The position numbers were made by a program, and so were the translations under genes. The notes beneath the pieces were generated by a model. That model did no database searches. It was not told the DNA's origin and saw only the letters and a list, made by a program, of their open reading frames with translations. 64,000 nt of DNA, from contig OZ026525.1 of NCBI GenBank assembly GCA_964019695.1, forward strand, positions 60,606,253-60,670,252. Reading direction: 5' to 3'. Below, one piece after another: positions 61,301-64,000 of this stretch (positions are counted from its first letter, which is position 1; each line of letters begins with the position of its first letter). The DNA comes from Loripinus fragilis. Taxonomy: Eukaryota > Mollusca > Bivalvia > Lucinida > Lucinidae.

Positions 61301-64000
61301 CCTTGTTGATATACAGAGTGGTGGCAGAGCCAAGGAACTACTCGCACAGGTAGGACAATAATAGATTTCAGATCCTATACAACAGGTCAATGGTTCAGCT
61401 AGGTCTATGTTCATTCCGTCAGGGTATGACCAAAGATGCTCACAATGCCCTTGTTGATATACAGAGTGGTGGTAGAGCTAAGGAATTACTCGCACAGGTA
61501 GGAAAATAATAGATTTCAGATCCTATACAACAGGTCAATGGTTCAGCTAGGTCTATGTTCATTCCGTCAGGGTATGACCAAAGATGCTCACAATGCCCTT
61601 GTTGATATACAGAGTGGTGGCAGAGCCAAGGAACTACTCGCACAGGTAGGACAATAATAGATTTCAGATCCTATACAACAGGTCAATGGTTCAGCTAGGT
61701 CTATGTTCATTCCGTCAGGGTATGACCAAAGATGCTCACAATGCCCTTGTTGATATACAGAGTGGTGGTAGAGCCAAGGAATTACTCGCACAGGTAGGAA
61801 AATAATAGATTTCAGATCCTATACAACAGGTCAATGGTTCAGCTAGGTCTATGTTCATTCCGTCAGGGTATGACCAAAGATGCTCACAATGCCCTTGTTG
61901 ATATACAGAGTGGTGGTAGAGCCAAGGAATTACTCGCACAGGTAGGAAAATAGTAGATCTATGAACCTTGCATAGGTCGAGATGAGCATTTTTTCAGCAT
62001 ATTTTCTTTATTATTCATCAGTTTAAAAATATATGTTTTGCTTGCTCAAAAGAACTATGTCATTGAGACAGTTCTTTTGAGTACCCACAACATATGTTTT
62101 TGTTGAGAAATAAGAAACATAAGAAATAAGAAACTGGAGGCATGAGTCCTCACCAGTCAGTAGTGCAGAAAGGCTAAAACAAAAGTAAGGTGGAATGGAA
62201 ATTTTGCCAGTGAAAATATTGCAGCTGGAAGAGCCTGATAAACAAGCTAAATGTTAACTTGCTAGACTTGGGATTGAGGTGTTGCTGGTTTGATACTCGC
62301 CTGTGTTATATCCTTGAGCAAGACACTTTAATTTCTGCCTATTACTGTTTCAATCCAGGAAATCTCTTGACATGACTGAAAAATTATTGACTCGGAGGTA
62401 ACGCATGAATAAACTACAGTAAAACCTGTGTAAAACGGCACTCTCAAAAACACCAAAACACCAAAAATTGGTTTTCAAGACCAATTATCGCTTAATGCAG
62501 GTCAAAAGTATTGCAGAATGCTTCAAGGGGAGCATTCTGTAGTCATTTTGACCTTCATTAAGCTACCATTTGTCGTTAAGGTCTTTGTTTTGTCTATTTT
62601 TAAGTGGCTGTTTTATACAGGTTTTACTGTAAGGGCATAGGCAGACAACATAATGGTATTGCAGAATAAGGGCTAACCCCTGTTAAGGTTCATTTCAGAC
62701 GGATGATTCACAATATATGTCGAGCCTAATTTTCCCGTAACCTATAAAGTGCCACCAATAAGTTGCAGCAGACTACAATTTCAAATTTTGCTGCTTTTTC
62801 AAAAATAACAAATACGCCTTGATATTTCATGAAAAATCGTCTGCTGGCAGACGATTCTCATGAAATATCATACCTTATTTTTTTTTTTCAAAAATTAGGG
62901 AAGATGTCTCAAAATTTGTCGCTGCTGCAGTTGTGATAGCGCCTAAGGGTTAAAATCAAAAAGATATTTCAAAATTTATCTGATGCAGTCATGACTGGCG
63001 ATTAAAAGATAGTTTTTTTTGTTTTGCAGGGCCTGTTGTTGCAGAGGCAGAATGAGCGTACCCCTGAGCAGGAAAAGATTGAGAAGAGACGTCTGCTGCC
63101 GTATCACATGCACATCAATCTAGAACTGCTAGAATGTGTTTATCTGGTCTCTGCTATGTTGATGGAAATACCATATATGGCAGGTTAGGATGGTTGCTAG
63201 AAATAATTTACCACAGTACTCATGAATCCTTGCTTAGTACTGGTTCAACCCAGGAAGACCCAACATAACTGCAAGATTGTTACCTGGGATGTAAAGAATC
63301 AAATCAAACAAACAAACTGTACTCAAGACAATAACCCTTTAACCAGGGATATTCCTAGGACTGATTTAGGGCCCAATTAAGGGGATATATCTTTCAAAAG
63401 CTCTTACTTGCATGAAATTTTTCCTGTATAAACAAAAAATGTTTTTTTGTCAAGGAGACGGATACCTTTGGCCACATTGTTATATGAACAATTTATACAT
63501 CTCACATAGATCACTTTACGCCCCGACATACAGCTTTTGAGCAATCTGCAGCATGCTTATCAGTCTTTTTAGAGTTACTTCCTGGTTTGATACCTTTTGC
63601 AATATTGTGACACACTGGGTGAACTTTAGAAAAAAAAACGGTTGCATGACCATGAACTACAATTACTTGACTACAATATTTAGAAGTATTTTTGCCCAAA
63701 TGTACAAATTTCTGGTAGAAAAATATATATTTACAATTTTTGCTTATGAACTTTTCGAGGTCAAATTAAAAAATTGTAAATAATACGAGAAATACATAAT
63801 ATTTGGGTAAAAAAAACTACCCAGTTTGCAAAGAGTTTGTAAAATACTAACCACTATAGTTTTATTATGATAGCACACGAGATGGATGCTCGAAGGAGAA
63901 TGATCAGTAAGAATTTCCATCATGTTTTACGAGTGGCGGAGAGACAGACTCTAGCAGGACCCCCAGAGAGCATGAGAGAACATATTGTGGCGGCATCTAA
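40229..64000 (+). CDS. EIF3C: Eukaryotic translation initiation factor 3 subunit C (16 exons, 3' end outside)
   Basis: eIF3c is a core scaffold of the eIF3 complex on the 40S ribosome; it contacts eIF1, eIF5 and other eIF3 subunits during start-codon selection. CDS joins (+): 40229-40320, 41283-41348, 42542-42618, 43688-43800, 44704-44884, 46226-46305, 47364-47467, 48460-48595, 52600-52862, 54630-54726, 55656-55768, 57644-57767, 58702-58902, 60336-60461, 63030-63183, 63874-64000. All junctions are GT-AG with matching phases and give 684 codons plus 2 nt. In order: the N-terminal SKFF..SDSES eIF1-binding tail, the [17 protein letters not shown] block, acidic/lysine linkers (about 158-283), then the conserved eIF3c core ([50 protein letters not shown]). 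Compared with human (about 913 residues), the PCI domain and C-terminus lie past the window. About 35 residues after YYK are missing. Exons 11 and 14 are tandemly multiplied. Confidence 0.96.
40500..40762. mobile_element. MITE with CAGGGGACAAAAAT ends
   Basis: Starts AGGGGACAAAAATATTTC and ends GGAATTTTTGTCCCCTG, with repeated GTCCTGCAGGACAAGTG palindromes inside. A second copy in the opposite orientation is at 60050-60320, next to exon 14. Confidence 0.8.
41084..41256. mobile_element. MITE family B before exon 2
   Basis: Perfect core AAAAGAACCGTCTCAATGAG / ACGGTTCTTTTGAGCACCCA. Ends about 27 bp before the exon 2 acceptor. Confidence 0.75.
41283..41348 (+). CDS. EIF3C: EIF3C exon 2, residues 31-52
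   Basis: CTGTCCTTGCAG acceptor, AG|GTATTT donor. Encodes [20 protein letters not shown] followed by K, a block almost identical to the human [16 protein letters not shown] segment. Confidence 0.95.
41692..41880 (+). mobile_element. tRNA-derived SINE (family 1) in intron 2
   Basis: Head GAGCGCAGTGGCTCAGTGGT, body TTAGTACTGGTTCAACCCAG, tail TTAGATCAAACAAAC. Confidence 0.85.
41962..42192. mobile_element. Two adjacent hairpin MITEs
   Basis: Hairpin one (41962-42017): GCAAACAGTGTGGACCCAGG against GGGTCTACACTGTTTG. Hairpin two (42130-42192): GCAAACAGATTTGACCCAGA against GATGTGGATCCAAACTG. Confidence 0.6.
42542..42618 (+). CDS. EIF3C: EIF3C exon 3, residues 53-78
   Basis: TTTGATTTCAG acceptor, ACAG|GTGGGT donor, phase 1 out. 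Encodes [20 protein letters not shown] then SNVLT, aligned to human FEELTNLIRTIRNAMKIRD. Confidence 0.93.
43028..43172. mobile_element. MITE family B in intron 3
   Basis: Core AAAAGAACCGTCTCATCGAG / GGCGGTTCTTTTGAGTACCC; the end TTACATGCTCTTATCTAGGA preserves the intact version of the site disrupted at 16002/24156. Confidence 0.75.
43348..43594. mobile_element. Tc1/mariner-like MITE C with internal duplication
   Basis: CAGTAAAAACTGTGTAAAAC to CACAGGTTTTACTG, flanked by TA on both sides. The core TATTGCAGAATGCTCC / GGAGCATTCTGCAATA is a long hairpin. One half-core (GGGAGCATTCTGCAATACTT) occurs twice in this copy (43455 and 43492). Confidence 0.85.
43688..43800 (+). CDS. EIF3C: EIF3C exon 4, residues 79-116
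   Basis: TATATTTCAG acceptor, GAG|GTAAGC donor, phase 0 out. Encodes [20 protein letters not shown] and [13 protein letters not shown], matching human [23 protein letters not shown]. Confidence 0.95.
43924..44070. repeat. CAGGGTTC repeat fragment
   Basis: CAGGGTTCACACAGGCTTGA followed by repeated CTTGAAAAGT.CTTGAA phrases; same family as 39724 and the minisatellite at 57815. Intronic; the open frame running out of exon 4 to 44070 is read-through. Confidence 0.65.
44093..44477. mobile_element. Inverted-repeat element with A/T palindrome
   Basis: Starts CAGGGATCAAGCTAGG and ends CCAGCTTGGTCCCTG, with repeated AGGGAGAAGTGG/ACTTCTCCCTAA motifs. At 44191-44233 a run of about 22 A is followed by about 21 T, directly next to AGTCTCCCT/AGGGAGACT arms. 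Confidence 0.7.
44704..44884 (+). CDS. EIF3C: EIF3C exon 5, residues 117-176
   Basis: TTTTTCTGTAG acceptor, GATG|GTGAGT donor, phase 1 out. Encodes [34 protein letters not shown], then a strongly acidic run of D/E. Human has [34 protein letters not shown]. Confidence 0.95.
45045..45128 (-). mobile_element. tRNA-like SINE head, third family
   Basis: On the minus strand: TTTGGCTCAGTGGTTAGAGC (A box) and GTCCGGGTTTGATTCC (B box). No intact cloverleaf with a normal anticodon stem was worked out, so a SINE head or tRNA pseudogene is more likely than a working tRNA. Confidence 0.55.
45781..45982 (+). mobile_element. tRNA-derived SINE (family 1) in intron 5
   Basis: GAGCGCAGTGGCTCAGTGGT head, TTAGTACTGGTTCAGCCCAG body, tail AAATCAAACAAAAAAAAAAC. 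It sits between two copies of an approximately 45-bp sequence (45671 and 45981). Confidence 0.87.
46025..46172. mobile_element. MITE with CAGGGGTGTAAAATT ends
   Basis: GCAGGGGTGTAAAATTTCCA and GGAATTTTACACCCCTGC form the termini. Contains CGCCCTGCGAGCGGGCG. Ends about 55 bp before exon 6. Confidence 0.75.
46226..46305 (+). CDS. EIF3C: EIF3C exon 6, residues 177-203
   Basis: CTTTTTTAAG acceptor, GGA|GTAAGT donor. Encodes [20 protein letters not shown] then APKPDRG, an acidic/Lys-Pro linker matching the human FLKK-containing region only in style. Confidence 0.85.
46339..46437. mobile_element. MITE C, truncated
   Basis: CAGTAAAACCTGTGTAAAGT start preceded by TA, intact to ATTGCAGAATGCTTC, where the 30-bp minisatellite begins. 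The second half of the hairpin is absent. Confidence 0.8.
46438..47345. repeat. 30-bp minisatellite, about 30 units
   Basis: The consensus unit joins AACTTAGCATTATAAAGG and GACTGCACTGTA (30 bp). It fills the intron between exons 6 and 7 and stops about 18 bp before the exon 7 acceptor. Open frames on both strands arise because 30 is a multiple of 3. Confidence 0.93.
47364..47467 (+). CDS. EIF3C: EIF3C exon 7, residues 204-237
   Basis: TATTATTGCAG acceptor, AC|GTAAGT donor, phase 2 out. Encodes [20 protein letters not shown] then [14 protein letters not shown]; compare human DDEDWDTGSTSSDSDSEEE....ASRFLKK. Confidence 0.9.
47788..48010. mobile_element. Two partial MITE B copies
   Basis: Half copies facing each other: TTTTGAGTACCCACAACATA (47798) and TTTTGGGTGCTCAAAAGAAC (47981), each lacking the complete palindrome. 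Confidence 0.6.
48020..48447. repeat. TTCCCAAT-rich repeat plus MITE B tail before exon 8
   Basis: AGGGGATTTTCTGCCCTCCT to GGGCCTTTTCCCAAAATTGC, then ACACTCTTATCTGGAGCCCT, a family-B end, 12 bp before the exon 8 acceptor AG. Confidence 0.6.
48460..48595 (+). CDS. EIF3C: EIF3C exon 8, residues 238-283
   Basis: The acceptor TGTTGACAG is weak in pyrimidines; donor ACA|GTAAGT. Encodes [20 protein letters not shown] then [20 protein letters not shown] and APIVT. The Lys-rich, then acidic, then EEWQEV pattern matches human KKREDKAKKK...GGEWERVRGGVP. Confidence 0.92.
48953..49668 (+). mobile_element. hAT-like deletion derivative, 716 bp
   Basis: Termini CAGTGTTCTGCCAAG and CTTGGCAGAACACTG are perfect inverted repeats, flanked by CATTT (48948-48952 and 49669-49673). 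From 49255 the interior reads [17 protein letters not shown] and then, after a frame change, a Ser/Thr-rich stretch and [11 protein letters not shown] with a stop. A hydrophilic MFDFF..K N-terminus is typical of hAT-type transposases. Everything needed for catalysis is gone. Lies in EIF3C intron 8. Confidence 0.78.
50098..50215. mobile_element. MITE family B
   Basis: GAAGAACTGTCTCATTGAGA / CAGTTTTTTTAGTACCC core with TTTTGGTTGAGAAATAAGAA to the right. Confidence 0.7.
50516..50578. mobile_element. Hairpin MITE (GATCAGCTGGCTTC)
   Basis: AGTGTAGATCCAGATCAGCT pairs with AGCTGATCAGGATCCACACT around GGCTTCTGATGAAGCC. Further copies at 51777-51885. Confidence 0.75.
50643..50963 (-). mobile_element. 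SINE family 2 inserted into SINE family 1
   Basis: On the minus strand: GGGCTGCGTAGCGCAGTCGG head, GTCGCGAGTTCGATCCTGGC B box, TTGCCCAGGAAAAAGTGTGG body, (AAAAC)n tail. Flanked by GCACTGTGTTGT at 50631-50642 and 50964-50975. The outer flanks (CTAGTTCAAGACTCGTCCGA and GTGTCCTTGTGCAAAA) are family-1 sequence. Confidence 0.9.
51040..51175 (+). mobile_element. tRNA-derived SINE (family 1), truncated
   Basis: GCTAGTTCAAGCACTGTGTT, TTAGTACTGGTTCAACCCAG, then TGGACGTAAAGCATCAA. The head is lost. Confidence 0.75.
51195..51602. mobile_element. TIR element with CAGGGATTTTCCTA ends
   Basis: CAGGGATTTTCCTATGCC and AGGTAGGAAAATCCCTG are inverted. TTCCCAATTC and a CAATTTTGATGATCCAAA stretch are shared with the copies at 38365 and 48020. 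No clear flanking duplication. Confidence 0.65.
51610..52035. mobile_element. Composite MITE with GGACAAGT repeats and nested hairpin
   Basis: Starts CAGGGCTGTGGAAA and ends TTTCCACACCCCTG. Contains TTACTTGTCCTTGGACAAGT twice, and a GATCAGCTGGCTTC hairpin (51777-51885) inserted between the two. Confidence 0.65.
52040..52352 (+). mobile_element. tRNA-derived SINE (family 2)
   Basis: GGTCAGGAGTTGGATCCCCG, GGTTCCATACTTTCGATGAG, TTGCCCAGGAAAAAAAAGTG, tail AAACAAACAAAAC. Confidence 0.8.
52383..52576. mobile_element. MITE C before exon 9
   Basis: CTAAACCTGTGTAAAACAAC to CACAGGTTTTACTG followed by TA. The core is partly deleted. Ends 23 bp before the exon 9 boundary; the remaining TGCTCTGTTTCTATTTCTCA is the polypyrimidine tract. 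Confidence 0.8.
52600..52862 (+). CDS. EIF3C: EIF3C exon 9, residues 284-370
   Basis: The largest internal exon. Encodes [40 protein letters not shown], then [18 protein letters not shown] and NEMWEL. Near collinear with human [20 protein letters not shown]...[16 protein letters not shown]. Donor TT|GTAAGT, phase 2. Confidence 0.97.
53008..53152. mobile_element. Inverted-repeat MITE in intron 9
   Basis: TGTACATTTAGTTGTGTGCA ... GTCACAGCATAACAGG mirrored by CCTGTTATGCTGTGAC ... TGCACATAACTAAATGTACA. Confidence 0.8.
53160..54440. other. Intron 9 sequence without recognised feature
   Basis: No exon fits the reading phase. Contains TGACGTCA-type palindromes near 54060-54090 (GACGTCACAAACATCAACAA, ATGACGTCATTTGC). 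Their function is unknown. Confidence 0.35.
54452..54610. mobile_element. Hairpin MITE directly before exon 10
   Basis: GTTTATTAAATCGTTTCATT...GGGATTTATAAACC against GGTTTATAAATCCC...AATGAAACGGTTAATAAAC, with GATAAAGAAACTTGTGCGCA/GTTTCTTTATCGGATTTACC inside. Leaves only 19 bp (TCTATTTATTGTCTTACAG) before the exon. Confidence 0.85.
54630..54726 (+). CDS. EIF3C: EIF3C exon 10, residues 371-403
   Basis: TTGTCTTACAG acceptor, GAT|GTAAGT donor. Encodes [20 protein letters not shown] then [12 protein letters not shown], aligned to human [31 protein letters not shown]. Confidence 0.93.
54790..55110. repeat. Interspersed repeat, partner of 8556
   Basis: ATAATAACGTTACATAATGA, TTGACGTTTTCACGTCGG and TTGTTGCGAAAGAGATAAAA follow the same order as at 8556-8840. 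The right half shows a small TTTATTGAATTTATTGA / TAAATTCAATAAA inverted repeat. Confidence 0.55.
55167..55345 (-). mobile_element. tRNA-derived SINE (family 1), reverse
   Basis: On the plus strand it reads TTGTTTGTTTGATTTGATTC, CTTCCTGGGTTGAACCAGTA, GCACTCTACCACTG, i.e. tail, body, head. The central part is shortened. Confidence 0.82.
55656..55768 (+). CDS. EIF3C: EIF3C exon 11, residues 404-440 (first tandem copy)
   Basis: The acceptor GGTTGTTTCAG is present only before this copy; donor ACAG|GTAAGG, phase 2 out. Encodes [20 protein letters not shown] then [17 protein letters not shown]. Human has [25 protein letters not shown]...HSQEYVE. Reading past the donor meets TAA immediately, so only splicing from this copy's own donor keeps the frame. 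Confidence 0.95.
55658..56146 (+). repeat. EIF3C: 126-bp tandem array of exon 11 (4 copies)
   Basis: ACCTCCAT starts at 55658, 55784, 55910 and 56036, an exact 126-bp period. Each unit is the exon minus its first 2 nt, the donor GTAAG, and 10 more intron bases. Copies 2-4 keep GTAAGG/GTAAAG donors but have ATATAGC where the pyrimidine-rich acceptor should be. The exon bases differ at only four codons (TAT/TAC, GCA/GCG, TGC/TGT, ACT/ACG/ACA), all synonymous. Confidence 0.95.
56375..56530. mobile_element. MITE family B, degraded
   Basis: TTTTTCAACCAAATTATAGT, AAAACTGTCTCAATGAGAGG, AACTGATGGGTAAGAATACA. Confidence 0.6.
57084..57153. mobile_element. Hairpin MITE (GATCAGGACCGAC)
   Basis: GTCAAACAGTTTGGACTCAG pairs with CTGGGTCCAAACTGTTTG around GATCAGGACCGACATGGTCC. 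Confidence 0.75.
57471..57638. mobile_element. Hairpin MITE family D abutting exon 12
   Basis: GATAAATAGAATACCAGG left end; CCTAGTATTCTCTATTTATC right end; TCTTTTGATATCAAGTTTAC mirrored by GTAAACTTGATATCAAAAGA. Only TTCAG separates the end from exon 12, so the element's own terminus is the polypyrimidine tract. Confidence 0.88.
57644..57767 (+). CDS. EIF3C: EIF3C exon 12, residues 441-482
   Basis: TATTTATCTTCAG acceptor, AAG|GTAGGT donor, phase 0. Encodes [20 protein letters not shown] then [20 protein letters not shown]. Human continues YYKFDYKAHQRQ...; here exon 13 joins straight after YYK. Confidence 0.94.
57815..58375. repeat. Minisatellite CTTGAAAATGGAGGGCTTTC
   Basis: About 27-33-bp units of TTGAAAATGGAGGGCTTTCT plus AAGTAC or a GAAGTC variant, about 20 copies in intron 12, with a block of 22-bp GAAGTCTGAAAATGGAGAGC units inside. 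Derived from the CAGGGTTC/CTTGAAAAGT repeat family. Confidence 0.88.
58468..58673. mobile_element. MITE C before exon 13, TA-flanked
   Basis: CAATAAAACCTGTCTTAAGC to AAGACAGGTTTTACTG, TA at 58466-58467 and 58674-58675. Hairpin core ATTGCAGAATGCTC/GAGCATTCTGCAAT. Ends 28 bp before exon 13. Confidence 0.88.
58702..58902 (+). CDS. EIF3C: EIF3C exon 13, residues 483-549
   Basis: GTTTTACTTACAG acceptor, CAG|GTAATG donor, phase 0 both sides. Encodes [20 protein letters not shown], then [20 protein letters not shown] and [19 protein letters not shown], among the best conserved parts of the protein. Confidence 0.97.
59008..59214. mobile_element. MITE C in intron 13, TA-flanked
   Basis: CAGTAAAACCTGTCTTAGGC to AAGGCAGGTTTTAATG with TA on each side. 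Full hairpin AGAATGCTCCCCTTGGAGCA. Confidence 0.88.
59660..59867 (+). mobile_element. tRNA-derived SINE (family 1)
   Basis: GGGAGTGCAGTGGTAGAGAG head (A box shortened), TTAGTACTGGTTCAACGCAG body, tail AATCAAATCAAACAAAC. A duplicated TGTCTTTGTATCTTTG lies in the body. Confidence 0.83.
60050..60320. mobile_element. MITE with CAGGGGACA ends before exon 14
   Basis: CAGGGGACACAAATTCCACT to ATTTTTGTCCCCTG with palindromic CGTCCTGCAGGACAAGTGCA blocks; inverse orientation to 40500-40762. Leaves TTTCTATATTTACAG before the exon 14 array. Confidence 0.85.
60336..60461 (+). CDS. EIF3C: EIF3C exon 14, residues 550-591 (first tandem copy)
   Basis: 126 bp, phase 0 on both sides. Encodes [40 protein letters not shown] and AQ; human has [42 protein letters not shown]. 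Only this copy has the Thr of NRTM found in human, and only it has an ordinary upstream acceptor (TTCTATATTTACAG). Donor CAG|GTAGGA. Confidence 0.95.
60336..61941 (+). repeat. EIF3C: 148-bp tandem array: 11 copies of exon 14
   Basis: Copies start at 60336, 60484, 60632, 60780, 60928, 61076, 61224, 61372, 61520, 61668 and 61816, an exact 148-bp period (126-bp exon + 22-nt spacer). Each spacer begins GTAGGA and ends ATTTCAG, so each copy has its own GT and AG. TAATAG in the spacer blocks read-through. Copies 2-11 encode NRSM; copy 4 also has Phe to Ile and Arg to Cys. Other changes are synonymous. Confidence 0.97.
62018..62125. mobile_element. MITE family B
   Basis: AAAAGAACTATGTCATTGAG / GACAGTTCTTTTGAGTACCC core, TTTTTGTTGAGAAATAAGAA right flank. 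Confidence 0.68.
62255..62412 (+). mobile_element. Diverged SINE (family 1)
   Basis: GGTGTTGCTGGTTTGATACT, TATATCCTTGAGCAAGACAC, CTGTTTCAATCCAGGAAATC; the tail is lost. Confidence 0.6.
62417..62629. mobile_element. MITE C in intron 14, TA-flanked
   Basis: CAGTAAAACCTGTGTAAAAC to ATACAGGTTTTACTG with TA on each side. Confidence 0.88.
63030..63183 (+). CDS. EIF3C: EIF3C exon 15, residues 592-642
   Basis: TTTTGTTTTGCAG acceptor, GCAG|GTTAGG donor, phase 1 out. Encodes [20 protein letters not shown] then [20 protein letters not shown] and PYMA, very close to human. Confidence 0.97.
63213..63318 (+). mobile_element. 5'-truncated SINE (family 1)
   Basis: CTTAGTACTGGTTCAACCCA to AATCAAATCAAACAAACAAA; only the body end and tail are present. 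Confidence 0.8.
63874..64000 (+). CDS. EIF3C: EIF3C exon 16, residues 643-684, cut by window end
   Basis: Acceptor TTTTATTATGATAG. Encodes [20 protein letters not shown] then [20 protein letters not shown], matching human [21 protein letters not shown]...[14 protein letters not shown]. The last two bases start a Lys codon; the exon continues into the PCI region outside the window. Confidence 0.96.

Noticed and set aside
60088..61939. Repeated 67-codon minus-strand ORFs ([10 protein letters not shown]...)
   Set aside because: They are antisense shadows of the tandem copies of EIF3C exon 14.

Overview
The window is animal nuclear DNA: AT-rich, repeat-dominated, with GT-AG introns and tRNA-derived SINEs. 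A tandem-core element bounded by short CCCCCCGCA/TGCGGGGGG ends resembles the 'pearl' type described in bivalves, so a bivalve mollusc is the best guess. The exact species cannot be read from the sequence.

Two host genes can be supported, both on the + strand and both cut by the window. At the left (4268-4491) is the terminal coding exon of an APPBP2-like gene, a TPR-type adaptor. From 40229 to the right edge lies the 5' three-quarters of EIF3C, the scaffold subunit c of translation initiation factor 3. I placed 16 coding exons (684 complete codons) with consistent splice phases, ending just before the PCI region. A possible first exon with an E2F-like site and an E-box upstream sits at 34681-34860, with no recognisable family.

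0-16 kb holds a hairpin element, a pearl-like element with 165- and 190-bp tandem cores, the APPBP2 exon, many tRNA-derived SINEs, small hairpin MITEs, an 83-bp satellite (6.8-7.9 kb) and a 36-bp minisatellite (11.3-13.2 kb). 16-30 kb holds two large inverted-repeat elements nearly back to back. The first, 16002-24156, has terminal inverted repeats, a 5-bp ATCTT duplication and a readable empty site inside an older MITE. The second is about 24442-29985. Both are made of repeated, inverted modules rich in GTAACATATGTTAC-like palindromes, and the first carries a broken ORF. 30-40 kb holds an inverted-repeat element, a TAA-flanked PIF/Harbinger-like MITE, the candidate promoter and long stretches with nothing recognisable.

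40-64 kb is EIF3C, whose introns are almost entirely repeats: TA-flanked Tc1/mariner-like hairpins, a hAT-like deletion derivative, SINEs and minisatellites. Two features stand out. Exon 14 is present as 11 near-identical tandem copies separated by only 22 nt, each with its own AG and GT. Exon 11 is followed by three further tandem copies that kept their donors but lost the acceptor. In addition, MITE ends or satellites lie within about 5-30 bp of the 3' splice site of many EIF3C exons.
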